The notes beneath the pieces were generated by a model, which was not told the origin of the DNA, ran no database searches, and saw only the letters and a list, made by a program, of their open reading frames with translations. A DNA stretch of 16,128 nucleotides from Prolixibacteraceae bacterium. Lineage in GTDB: Bacteria > Bacteroidota > Bacteroidia > Bacteroidales > Prolixibacteraceae. Below are positions 7,308 through 14,263 of the stretch, piece after piece. How positions within the stretch are numbered: the stretch's first letter is position 1; every line of letters begins with the position of its first letter. The DNA lies in contig DAIDJX010000044.1 in assembly GCA_027451165.1 (NCBI GenBank), forward strand, positions 1 through 16,128, given 5' to 3'. A program made the position numbers and the translations under genes.

Positions 7308-8012
7308 TCAGTTCAACGCGATCCCCACTATAAAGCCAAACCAGGGTTTTTGGTGGTAGATCCAGTTTTTCCGGTCAGGCCCCATAAGGTAATCAGTTCC
7401 GGCAGCAATACCGAAACTGGCCACATTGGATTCGATAAAACCGGCAAGCCCGTACTGGAAAATCATCCCGTTGTACTCAATCGTTACTCTTTCACCGGTA
7501 GTAAAGGGATTAACCGGAGTGGTCCCGACACCGGCAAAGACCCCTACATCAAAGCCTCTGCCTACTGCTTCGTAATGATCATGCCGGAAGGGGTGGGAAT
7601 AGGTTTCCAGGTGGTAATGGTCGTGTCTCCATCCGGTAAAGAGCGCTGCGTTGAAATCGGTTGACAGTTGTGCCGGAATGGACTGTACCGCCGGGCGGTA
7701 TTTGAAAAGTATGGTGGTTATGTCAATGTCAATACTGTTTTTGCCGAATTTTTCAGGGTGTTTATCCAGGGTGTCTTTGGGCTGAAGGGAAATTCCCATG
7801 ACAGGATCTTTATCCGGTGCTTTCCCGTGAACAGGGTAAGCGATTATGCTGTCTTCGGCGATATCCAGGAAAACCTTGTTTTTCAGACCATTATCAGACC
7901 GGAAGTGGTAGTATCCGCTGTTAAACCCATGCCTGGATGATTTTTCGAAAACGCTACAAGCCGACAGTGAGACCATCAGCAGCAGAAACCAGAAGAGGTT
8001 TGTTTTTCTCAT
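7308..8012 (-). CDS. Histidine-rich lipoprotein, unknown function
   Basis: The protein has 234 residues with a lipoprotein signal peptide (MRKTNLFWFLLLMVSLSAC, lipobox LSAC, Cys19). I do not recognise a family. The middle has a histidine-rich stretch with two RHDHY copies (residues 129-133 and 143-147) separated by HLETYSH, six histidines in 17 residues. The C-terminal half (FDVGVFAGVG, IFQYGLAGFIESNVASFGIAAG, PWFGFIVGIALN) has glycine-rich alternating strands as in small outer-membrane barrels, and ends with an aromatic and hydrophobic strand. It is a single-gene unit, convergent with the rhamnosidase. The His cluster could bind metal or simply sit in a loop between strands. Lipidation is well supported; barrel and metal binding are inference. 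Confidence 0.7.
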   Translation of the reverse strand: MRKTNLFWFLLLMVSLSACSVFEKSSRHGFNSGYYHFRSDNGLKNKVFLDIAEDSIIAYPVHGKAPDKDPVMGISLQPKDTLDKHPEKFGKNSIDIDITTILFKYRPAVQSIPAQLSTDFNAALFTGWRHDHYHLETYSHPFRHDHYEAVGRGFDVGVFAGVGTTPVNPFTTGERVTIEYNGMIFQYGLAGFIESNVASFGIAAGTDYLMGPDRKNWIYHQKPWFGFIVGIALN

Positions 8013-8120
8013 TACCGGTAATTATTTAAGTCTTAAATTTAATAAAAAATAAGATTGAACCAGATAAAAGAATGTTGTCAAACGGGAAATTGTCCATTTT
8101 CGGGGTAGTAAACAGTTGAC

Positions 8121-8275
8121 ATGATCCGTATTTTACTGTTCTATTCTATTTTGTTTCCAGGTTCCTGATTCCCGGAATTGTTCTGTTTATTATCATAAAC
8201 TCCTGTCAATCTGATCCGCAAGATTCCAGCAGGGGAGACTTTTCAGTTGTTCCTGCGACCATGGGTCCTGGATGA
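8121..8275 (+). pseudogene. Possible frameshifted remnant of a lipoprotein start
   Basis: An ATG at 8121 opens MIRILLFYSILF and stops 16 codons later. In another frame from about 8159 the DNA reads RFLIPGIVLFIIINSCQSD and on to a TGA at 8273-8275. The second frame has a hydrophobic segment followed by a lipobox-like INSC and polar residues, but no start codon of its own. One frameshift would join them into an ordinary lipoprotein signal peptide. The product would still be only about 50 residues, so this is at best a decayed fragment. Confidence 0.25.
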
Positions 8276-8632
8276 TGTGACATCCGGTGATTTGTTCCAG
8301 CCTGCCATCCGCAGAAAATCCTGCCGGGATAACAGACTTTTTTGCTGACCTTCATGGTTTTCTTCCCCGGGTTGATGATTGCTCATATCACAGGTTTTCT
8401 GATCAAAAAACAGGGTATAAAATAAGATCAGTTAAACGAATACCGGAATAAAAATAAGGAAAAGAACTGATCAATAAAATATCATTAATCCGTCAGGTTC
8501 ATGGGATTTATCAGTTTATTTACCAACTTTGCATAGTAAAGGCGAATTTTTTATTTTCAGCTTTTTGAAGTTCTCGTCCGTCGAATTGGAAGCTGCATAC
8601 AAACAGGCTGTTTTTCACTTCAAAACGGAACA
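8276..8632. other. Gene-poor spacer upstream of the repeat protein
   Basis: No credible gene was found here. Two small items were seen. A plus-strand frame 8354-8425 encodes a 23-residue hydrophobic peptide ending in KKQGIK. A minus-strand frame 8386-8243 encodes 47 residues including SRQDFLRMAGW, a faint echo of a twin-arginine signal (Gln in place of the second Arg). Neither has supporting context. The 3' end of the spacer must carry the promoter of the large protein gene. Confidence 0.4.
8524..8531 (+). promoter_or_regulatory. Candidate -7 element upstream of the repeat protein gene
   Basis: CAACTTTG followed by CA fits the TAnnTTTG(C) form of Bacteroidota -7 elements except at the first base. 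No TTG is seen at the expected -33 position. It lies 137 bp before the ATG at 8669, which would leave a long 5' leader. Low confidence. Confidence 0.3.
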
Positions 8633-8668
8633 TTGCCGACTAGAAATGATAACTTAATCCATAATGTT

Positions 8669-11600
8669 ATGAAGACAATTTTTACTTATGTTTCTTTTTT
8701 ATGCCGACTGATGAAACCTGTCAGGGTTTTTCCCTTACTGCTTCCATTGGTCATCTTCACTGCGGCCTGGTTTACAGGGAACGCGAATCCGGGCCCGGTT
8801 TCCCTGGAGGCTGACCTGACCTGTTCCAACCTCAATTTCCTGCCTCAAACGATTAATGCCGGGGCAAGTCCTACGGCAGTGACCTTCCGTTTGACCAACA
8901 ACGGACCTGCTAATTTGTCCGCTCCGAATAACCTGATGGATGGGATTTTCTATCTTTCTGTCAACAATATTTACGGAGATGCTGATGATGTTCAGATCGG
9001 AACATCCACATTTGCCTATGAAATAGTATCCGGGAGCTATACCGATGTCAGCCTTTCCCCATACGGGATGAGTACCATTAAAATTCCGGACACTGCCCTG
9101 GGAAGTTACTACGTTTTCCTGAGGGTACAGCATAATTCCTCCTCTGCACACACCGATCCCGTTACCGGAAATAACTATACGATGCGGACAGGAACCATTA
9201 ACGTACTCAGTAACCGGTCGGATATCGCTGCCTCAGTAATGACCTTTTCACCTGCGGTTATCGCAGCAGGTGCCAGTCCGGCCTCCCTCACCTTCCGTTT
9301 GACCAATAACGGGCCCATCGGGCTGGCTTCGCCCAACACCCGTATTGCCGCTACTGTTTATCTATCGGGTAATACCACCTTTGGTGATGTGGATGATGTA
9401 ACCATCGGAACCGGTACTTTTGACGTCACCCTGGCTTCCGGAACAGCCACCGATCTGGTCTTTTCTTCGGCCCAGCTTGCCAGTGTGGTTATACCGGTCA
9501 GTGCTTCCGGAAATTATAACCTTTTTGTTCAGGCAGTACACAGTTCACCTTCAGTACTTATTGATGCCAATCTCGCCGACAATAATACCATCCTGGCAGC
9601 TCCCATAACAGTGACCAATTCCAATGCAGATCTGGCGATAGGAGGCTTTAATTTCCTTCCGGCCACGATTTCCACCGGGGCACATCCTGATACTGCTTTC
9701 TTTGTTCTTTCCAACAATGGCCCCTCCAATCTTGCTGCACCGAATAATCTGGTTGATGTGGCTTTCTTTCTTTCCCGTAATTCCACTTTTGGGGATACTG
9801 ATGACATCCCGATGGGAGGCTACACTTCCGCTTATACTATAACTTCCGGATCGTATGCCAACATTTCACTGACAAACACGGAAGAGGCGAATGTTACTGT
9901 CCCGGGTACAGCATCCGGAACCTACTATGTATTTGCCCGGGTACTTCTGAATTCCTCCTCTCTCTTGGCCGATCCTGTCACCTCCAACAACAAAACCGTG
10001 CGGGTAGGAGAAATAACGGTACTCAATACAAATGCTGACCTTGGTGTTTCCAATTTTGTGTTCTTAAAGGACACCCTTAATGCCGGAGCCCACCCGACCA
10101 CTGTTACCTACCGTCTGACCAACAACGGCCCTGCCAACCTGAGCGCTCCCAACAATAAGCTGAACAGCTTGTATTACATCTCCCACAACAGCATCCAGGG
10201 GGATGCCGATGATATTCTGATCGGAACAGACACCATGAATGTTGCCCTTAATGCCGGAAGTTATACCGATATTACCTTGTCCGAAGCAATCCGGTCACGC
10301 CTTACCATTCCGGTGAATGCGTATGGAAACTATTTTGTATTTGTCGGGATACAACACAATGTGGCCTCCGGAATGACCGACATGAATATGAATAATGACT
10401 ATGGAAGGCGCCTGGGTACCATTATGGTGATCAACAGGAATGCGGATATTGCCGTATCCGATTTTACCTTTTCTCCCTCTTCTCTGCAGGCAGGCGCCAT
10501 TCCGACTGCTGTTACGTTTAAGATCACCAACAACGGACCGGCTGACCTGGCAACTCCCGACAAACGGGTCGTTACCTCCTTCATCCTGTCAAGAAACGCC
10601 GTTGCCGGTGATGCTGATGACATCCTGATGGGCGCTGACACTTCCGATTATGCACTGGCTTCCGGAGCCTTCCTCAATATTACACTGACCACTGCCCAAA
10701 AAGCAAAAATAAAAGTTCCTGTCAGCGGGTACGGTAATTATTCCCTTTTTGTAAAAATAGAACATGCTTCTCCTTCAAAACTGACTGATCCGGCAACAGC
10801 CAATAACCAGGCCTTGAAAACTGGCGGGGTTTATGTGGTCAATGCCAACTCAGACCTTGCCCTGTCCAACTTCAGGTTTACTCCGCAAACCATCGATGCA
10901 GGGGCTCATCCAGACACAGTTGCCTTCCTGTTGACCAACAATGGTCCGGCCGATCTGACCCTGCCCAATACCCATGTGGCTTCCATGATTTATCTGTCCA
11001 AAAACAATACTTACGGGGATGCGGATGATATCCCGGTAGGTATAAACGGCCATGATTTCACCCTTGTGGCCGGTAATTCAAGCAACGTGCTGTATACTCC
11101 GGCTAATCGCGCCAATGTTACCATTCCCACCAGTGCCACCGGCGATTACTATGTTTTTGCCCGTGTTGTTCACAATACCCCCTCAACCCTGGTGGATACA
11201 GTGACTGCCAATAATTATGTCGTAAGGGCAGGTACCATTAAAGTAAACAATACCCGCTCCGACCTGACGCCCTCCAATTTTGTCTTTTTCCCGGCTACCA
11301 TCAATGCCGGGTCCAATCCCGACAGTGTTGCTTTCCGTCTGACCAACAACGGGCCGGTAGATCTGGCTTCTCCGAATACCCGGGTAGACGGAATGTATTA
11401 TCTGTCCACCAATACTACTTTCGGCGATGCGGATGATCTCCTCATGGGAACCAATAACTTTAATGTTTCTTTGGCTTCTGGTTTATCAACCGATGTGGTC
11501 TCCTCCATTTCCGGCCGGGCAGACATTACCGTTCCGGCAACCGCATTGGGTACCTATTATGTTTTTGTGAAAGTGCTGCACAAATCACCGTCCCTGTTGA

Positions 11601-12727
11601 CTGATCCCGTAACCGGAAATGACTATGCCATGCGGGTGGGAACCATCCAGGTTACACCTCCCTGCAACCTGGCGGTCTCTCCTGCCAGTTTGAACTTTAC
11701 CTTTTCTGCCGACAGTAAGGCGATAAATGTGACTTCCGGATTTGCCTGGACAGCCACTGATAATGCCGACTGGATTTCACTTTCCCCGGTAACGGGAAGC
11801 ACTAATGGGACCGTTTCTGTTACAGTCACGGAGAATTCCGGAATCACCAGGTTGGGGACTGTAACCATTGCCGGTTGTGGCAGAACGTTCTACGTCAACG
11901 TCAGGCAGGAGGAATTTTCAGTTTTGTCTATAAAGAGTATTCAGGGTGAAGGCGCTTATTCTCCCTATGTGGGTACCTACCACAGAATTCTTGGAACTGT
12001 TACAGCCTCTGTCCCGGGTTCAGGCTATTTTGTTCAGGATGCAGCAACACCCTGGAGTGGCATCTGGGTGGAAGATAATGTTAATACTGTGATGGAAGGC
12101 AATGGCATCCGTGTGGACGGCACTGTGGCGGAAGTGAACGATGTTACTGCCATCAGGGCATCAAAAGTGTTGCTGGTCAATCCACCGCTCATCGTTACTC
12201 CCCTGCAGGCCGCTTCTCCGGAAGCCGCCAAGGCAGAACAATACGAGAGCGTCCTGGTGAAAGTCGCCGGAGCGCGGTTCCAGGGAGCAGTTAACCTGGA
12301 TGGCAGCTGGCCCATCAAGACCACCGAGCTCAACCGGATCTTCGTCAACAAATGGATGTATACCTATATCCCGGCTGAAGGCCATTTCTACACCATTACC
12401 GGGATAATCAACGGCAATCAGAACAATTACCGGCTGGAACCGAGAAAGGCGGCCGATATTATTGATCTGACCAATACCACACCGGTGGCCACTTTAAGGG
12501 AACAGGATCTGAAAGTCTATCCGAATCCCTTTACTGATCACCTGAATATTGAATACAGCGGACGCCTGACCAGGCTGACTGTTACGGATCTGACCGGCCG
12601 TACCCGGCTGGATGTGGAATATCCTTCTGCCAGGATCAACACTGGTCATCTTCCGGAAGGTATTTACATCATTACTTTGTCTGACAATACCGGTGTGGTT
12701 TCGGCAAGGAAATTCCTGAAGAAATAG
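8669..12727 (+). CDS. Giant T9SS-exported surface protein: seven 136-aa CARDB-like repeats, BACON, OB-fold-like domain, sorting domain
   Basis: From the ATG at 8669 the product is 1352 residues. A TTG at 8633 and an ATG at 8711 are alternative starts; 8711 gives a more typical signal peptide (MKPVRVFPLLLPLVIFTAAWF). Residues 48-999 are seven modules of exactly 136 residues. They resemble CARDB-type Ig-like adhesion modules and share LTNNGP (about position 28), a GDxDD acidic loop (56-60), (I/V)P (92-93) and an aromatic YYVF strand (100-103). A BACON domain follows (about 999-1082, LAVSPASLNF, WTATDNADWISLSP). Next is an OB-fold-like domain of the kind found in secreted nucleases (IKSIQGEGAYSPYVGTYHRI, GYFVQDA, SGIWVED). 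No nuclease catalytic motif was seen. The last 73 residues (1280-1352) are a type A T9SS sorting domain (LKVYPNPFTD, LTDLTGR-like strand, LPEGIYIITL, ARKFLKK). It is probably a long surface adhesin or glycan-binding stalk. Confidence 0.85.
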   Translation: MKTIFTYVSFLCRLMKPVRVFPLLLPLVIFTAAWFTGNANPGPVSLEADLTCSNLNFLPQTINAGASPTAVTFRLTNNGPANLSAPNNLMDGIFYLSVNNIYGDADDVQIGTSTFAYEIVSGSYTDVSLSPYGMSTIKIPDTALGSYYVFLRVQHNSSSAHTDPVTGNNYTMRTGTINVLSNRSDIAASVMTFSPAVIAAGASPASLTFRLTNNGPIGLASPNTRIAATVYLSGNTTFGDVDDVTIGTGTFDVTLASGTATDLVFSSAQLASVVIPVSASGNYNLFVQAVHSSPSVLIDANLADNNTILAAPITVTNSNADLAIGGFNFLPATISTGAHPDTAFFVLSNNGPSNLAAPNNLVDVAFFLSRNSTFGDTDDIPMGGYTSAYTITSGSYANISLTNTEEANVTVPGTASGTYYVFARVLLNSSSLLADPVTSNNKTVRVGEITVLNTNADLGVSNFVFLKDTLNAGAHPTTVTYRLTNNGPANLSAPNNKLNSLYYISHNSIQGDADDILIGTDTMNVALNAGSYTDITLSEAIRSRLTIPVNAYGNYFVFVGIQHNVASGMTDMNMNNDYGRRLGTIMVINRNADIAVSDFTFSPSSLQAGAIPTAVTFKITNNGPADLATPDKRVVTSFILSRNAVAGDADDILMGADTSDYALASGAFLNITLTTAQKAKIKVPVSGYGNYSLFVKIEHASPSKLTDPATANNQALKTGGVYVVNANSDLALSNFRFTPQTIDAGAHPDTVAFLLTNNGPADLTLPNTHVASMIYLSKNNTYGDADDIPVGINGHDFTLVAGNSSNVLYTPANRANVTIPTSATGDYYVFARVVHNTPSTLVDTVTANNYVVRAGTIKVNNTRSDLTPSNFVFFPATINAGSNPDSVAFRLTNNGPVDLASPNTRVDGMYYLSTNTTFGDADDLLMGTNNFNVSLASGLSTDVVSSISGRADITVPATALGTYYVFVKVLHKSPSLLTDPVTGNDYAMRVGTIQVTPPCNLAVSPASLNFTFSADSKAINVTSGFAWTATDNADWISLSPVTGSTNGTVSVTVTENSGITRLGTVTIAGCGRTFYVNVRQEEFSVLSIKSIQGEGAYSPYVGTYHRILGTVTASVPGSGYFVQDAATPWSGIWVEDNVNTVMEGNGIRVDGTVAEVNDVTAIRASKVLLVNPPLIVTPLQAASPEAAKAEQYESVLVKVAGARFQGAVNLDGSWPIKTTELNRIFVNKWMYTYIPAEGHFYTITGIINGNQNNYRLEPRKAADIIDLTNTTPVATLREQDLKVYPNPFTDHLNIEYSGRLTRLTVTDLTGRTRLDVEYPSARINTGHLPEGIYIITLSDNTGVVSARKFLKK
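8810..11665 (+). repeat. Seven in-frame 408-bp units, no indels
   Basis: The units are 8810-9217, 9218-9625, 9626-10033, 10034-10441, 10442-10849, 10850-11257 and 11258-11665. Each codes for 136 residues beginning (A/S)D(L/I). I aligned all seven by eye and needed no gap. The nucleotide sequences have diverged, with many synonymous changes even in conserved stretches such as LTNNGP, so the duplications are not recent. The last residue of unit 7 is already the first Cys of the BACON domain. Confidence 0.9.
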
Positions 12728-12751
12728 CCCGGATAAAATAGAGTGCCTCTA

Positions 12752-12780
12752 AAGGGAAAAATATGACCCTTCATTTTATC
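12752..12780 (+). terminator. Weak hairpin after the repeat protein gene
   Basis: AAGGG (12752-12756) pairs with CCCTT (12767-12771) across a 10-nt loop, followed by CATTTTATC. It begins 24 bp after the stop codon. The stem is only 5 bp and the T-tract is interrupted, so a terminator role is uncertain. Confidence 0.3.
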
Positions 12781-12798
12781 GGGAACGTGTCATAAGTC

Positions 12799-12875
12799 CT
12801 CTGTGCAACTCTGTGTAAAACTCTGTGAAACTCTGTGTAACAATTGGTAAATTAATTACACGGAGTTTCACTGAG
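12799..12875. repeat. CTCTGTG tandem repeat folding into a long hairpin
   Basis: Four units begin with CTCTGTG: 12799-12808, 12809-12820, 12821-12830 and 12831-12840. The last two (12821-12840) pair with an inverted copy at 12856-12875 across a 15-nt loop, giving a 20-bp stem with one mismatch (12824/12872) and one G-U pair (12834/12862). A further degraded inverted half (CACAGTGCAAC-like) follows at about 12879-12890. It sits between two convergent genes (stops at 12727 and 12943) and could end transcription from both sides. I recall similar CTCTGTG-type elements in intergenic DNA of other Bacteroidota. The rest of 12728-12942 holds no gene. Confidence 0.7.
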
Positions 12876-12942
12876 GATTCACAGTGCAACAATGAGGAGA
12901 TAAATAATGTTTTTGCGATGTAAGGTAAAACCCCACAGCAGC

Positions 12943-13497
12943 TTAACCGGCATTGTCGTAGGCCGCTTTTATCCAGTGCAGCACTTCACGATCAATTTCT
13001 GTAATGTCCGTCACATTGATTTTATGGGAGTACATGGCATTGGCCGTTTTGATGACTTCCAGTTTTCCTGACGGAGCCTCTCCTTTCAGATTGATCCCGA
13101 TCTCAAAACGTGTTTTGGTAGCCGGCTGCAAAATGGCAAATTGTTTTTTTCTTCTCAGACTCACATAGGCATTCTTGGGTGCAATTTCAATGTCTCCCCC
13201 AAAATTCAAAATCTCGCTCATCAACTTGTCATACAAGGGTTTGAAATGTTCCTTGCCGGCATATTGCTTCAGGATCAGATCATCCTGATTTTCCGCTGAA
13301 GCAGCATCCGTTCCCTTTGCTTTGTGGACGATCAGATTGGCAAAACCGTGGGTCAGTCCATGCTCCCCTTTCAGAAAATTCATTGCTTCCCCATGTTTGA
13401 TGAAATTTTCTTTTTGCACGATTGTGATCCATTGCTCCAGTGTTTTGCCGGTGTTTTTGTAAAGGTTGTCCACCATGGTTTGTGTTGCCTTGTCCAT
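12943..13497 (-). CDS. DUF4287/DUF5655 domain protein
   Basis: The protein has 184 residues, cytosolic, with no signal peptide. The N-terminal third fits DUF4287 (TGKTLEQWITIV, FLKGEHGLTHGFANLIVHK). The C-terminal part fits DUF5655 (HFKPLYDKLMSEI, IEIAPKNAYVSLRRKKQFAILQP, RFEIGINLKG, ending EVLHWIKAAYDNA). This two-domain arrangement and the length are usual for the family, widespread in soil and aquatic bacteria. The conserved basic SLRRKKQF strand suggests binding of a nucleic acid or phosphate-bearing ligand, but the biochemical function is unknown to me. It is transcribed away from the ArsR-feo operon, and the 136-bp divergent region 13498-13633 serves both directions. Confidence 0.85.
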   Translation of the reverse strand: MDKATQTMVDNLYKNTGKTLEQWITIVQKENFIKHGEAMNFLKGEHGLTHGFANLIVHKAKGTDAASAENQDDLILKQYAGKEHFKPLYDKLMSEILNFGGDIEIAPKNAYVSLRRKKQFAILQPATKTRFEIGINLKGEAPSGKLEVIKTANAMYSHKINVTDITEIDREVLHWIKAAYDNAG

Positions 13498-13546
13498 TTT
13501 CGAATTTTTATTATACCAAATACAACGAAACTTTGTCGTAAATGTT

Positions 13547-13560
13547 TGAATAATTGTTCA
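13547..13560. promoter_or_regulatory. SmtB/ArsR-type operator upstream of the regulator gene
   Basis: TGAATA-AT-TGTTCA is a 6-2-6 imperfect inverted repeat with the TGAA(N6)TTCA core. It matches the reverse complement of the cyanobacterial smtA operator core (TGAACA-GT-TATTCA, from memory) at 13 of 14 positions. It lies 73 bp before the ATG of the SmtB-like gene and overlaps the -7 promoter candidate at 13559-13566. It is therefore placed for autorepression. Confidence 0.6.
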
Positions 13561-13566
13561 TATTTG
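13559..13566 (+). promoter_or_regulatory. Candidate -7 element of the arsR-feoAB operon
   Basis: CATATTTG followed by CAAC fits nAnnTTTGC of the Bacteroidota -7 box, with C for the first T. A TTG at 13533-13535 lies 23 bp upstream, slightly farther than the usual 19-21 bp. An alternative -7-like box is AAACTTTG at 13528-13535, inside a small inverted repeat (ACGA at 13525-13528 and TCGT at 13536-13539). Confidence 0.4.
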
Positions 13567-13633
13567 CAACTATATTTGGAATCTGTCCCCAGCTGGCGGA
13601 TGGAACCTGGAATCATAAATAAATTGTATATCG

Positions 13634-13969
13634 ATGTCCTGTCAGGAAATAGAAAAAGTGAGTCTTGTGAAAGCAAAGATGAAGAGTGATCAATGCTTTC
13701 AGGATTTGTCGGAAACTTTTAAAGCGCTCAGTGATCCGACCAGAACCAAAATCATTTATGCCCTGTATCTGGAAGAGGAACTTTGTGTGGGAGATATTGC
13801 GGCAATTATCGGAACTTCCGATTCTGTTATATCACATCAGTTGAGGACATTGCGGAACATGAAACTGGTCAGATACCATAAAGCGGGGAAAGTTGCCTTT
13901 TATTCCCTTGACGATGTGCACATCAACAATTTGTTTGCGGAGGGATTGAGGCATGTGGAGGAGATGTGA
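13634..13969 (+). CDS. SmtB/CzrA-type ArsR-family metal-sensing repressor
   Basis: The protein has 111 residues, standard for ArsR/SmtB. ALSDPTRTKIIYAL is the family signature helix, ELCVGDIA the entry to the helix-turn-helix, and SDSVISHQLRTLRNMKLV (62-79) the recognition helix. The C-terminal helix keeps the alpha5 zinc site of SmtB in full: Asp94, His96, His107 and Glu110 with SmtB spacing (DxH, +11 His, +3 Glu). The alpha3N-type ligands Cys51 and Asp54 of ELCVGD are also present, with further cysteines at 3 and 21. Such proteins repress in the apo form and release DNA on binding Zn or a similar ion. An ATG at 13679 would give a shorter form lacking Cys3. It lies 48 bp before feoA on the same strand and is probably the operon's own regulator. 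Confidence 0.9.
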   Translation: MSCQEIEKVSLVKAKMKSDQCFQDLSETFKALSDPTRTKIIYALYLEEELCVGDIAAIIGTSDSVISHQLRTLRNMKLVRYHKAGKVAFYSLDDVHINNLFAEGLRHVEEM

Positions 13970-13984
13970 TTTTTCCAGGGACAA

Positions 13985-13998
13985 TGAATGTTTGTTTA
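13985..13998. promoter_or_regulatory. Possible second operator just before feoA
   Basis: TGAATGTTTGTTTA shares 11 of 14 positions with the operator candidate at 13547-13560 (TGAATAATTGTTCA), including TGAAT and TTGTT, but its own dyad symmetry is poor. It lies 19 bp before the feoA start. Chance similarity in AT-rich DNA cannot be excluded. Confidence 0.3.
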
Positions 13999-14017
13999 CC
14001 CAATATAGTCTCTATTT

Positions 14018-14263
14018 ATGGTACAACAAGGAGATCAGTTTTGTCTGACTGATATGAAAGAGGGGCAAACCGGGGTAATGAGGAGTGTCCTGGGGGGTAA
14101 GATGGCAGCAAAAAGGCTGGCAGATATGGGATTAACTGCAGGAACCGAGATCAAGATGATCAGAAAAGCCTTATTCAAGGGGCCGGTACAGATAGAATTG
14201 TGTGGAGCCCGGCTGGTACTGGGCAGAGGGTTGGCATCCAGAATTATCGTTGATCCGAAATGA
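14018..14263 (+). CDS. feoA: FeoA, SH3-like ferrous-iron transport accessory protein
   Basis: The protein has 81 residues, the normal length for stand-alone FeoA. The family pattern is clear: KEGQTGVMRSVLGG, then KRLADMGLTAGTEIKMIRKALFKGPVQIELCGARLVLGRGLASRIIV. FeoA is a small cytosolic SH3-fold protein that works with the GTPase part of FeoB in metal uptake. Its stop (14261-14263) overlaps the feoB start as ATGA, showing translational coupling. Many Bacteroides species carry FeoA fused to FeoB; here they are separate. Confidence 0.92.
   Translation: MVQQGDQFCLTDMKEGQTGVMRSVLGGKMAAKRLADMGLTAGTEIKMIRKALFKGPVQIELCGARLVLGRGLASRIIVDPK

Noticed and set aside
8243..8386. 47-residue minus-strand frame with a twin-arginine-like SRQDFLRMAGW
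   Set aside because: The second arginine is Gln, no hydrophobic segment follows, and the frame stops soon after.
8633..8668. TTG start for the large surface protein
   Set aside because: It adds 12 polar residues before an ATG (8669) that already opens a longer-than-needed signal region.
13525..13539. ACGA(N7)TCGT inverted repeat as an operator
   Set aside because: The arms are only 4 bp and it fits no known ArsR site; the TGAAN6TTCA site nearby is a better candidate.
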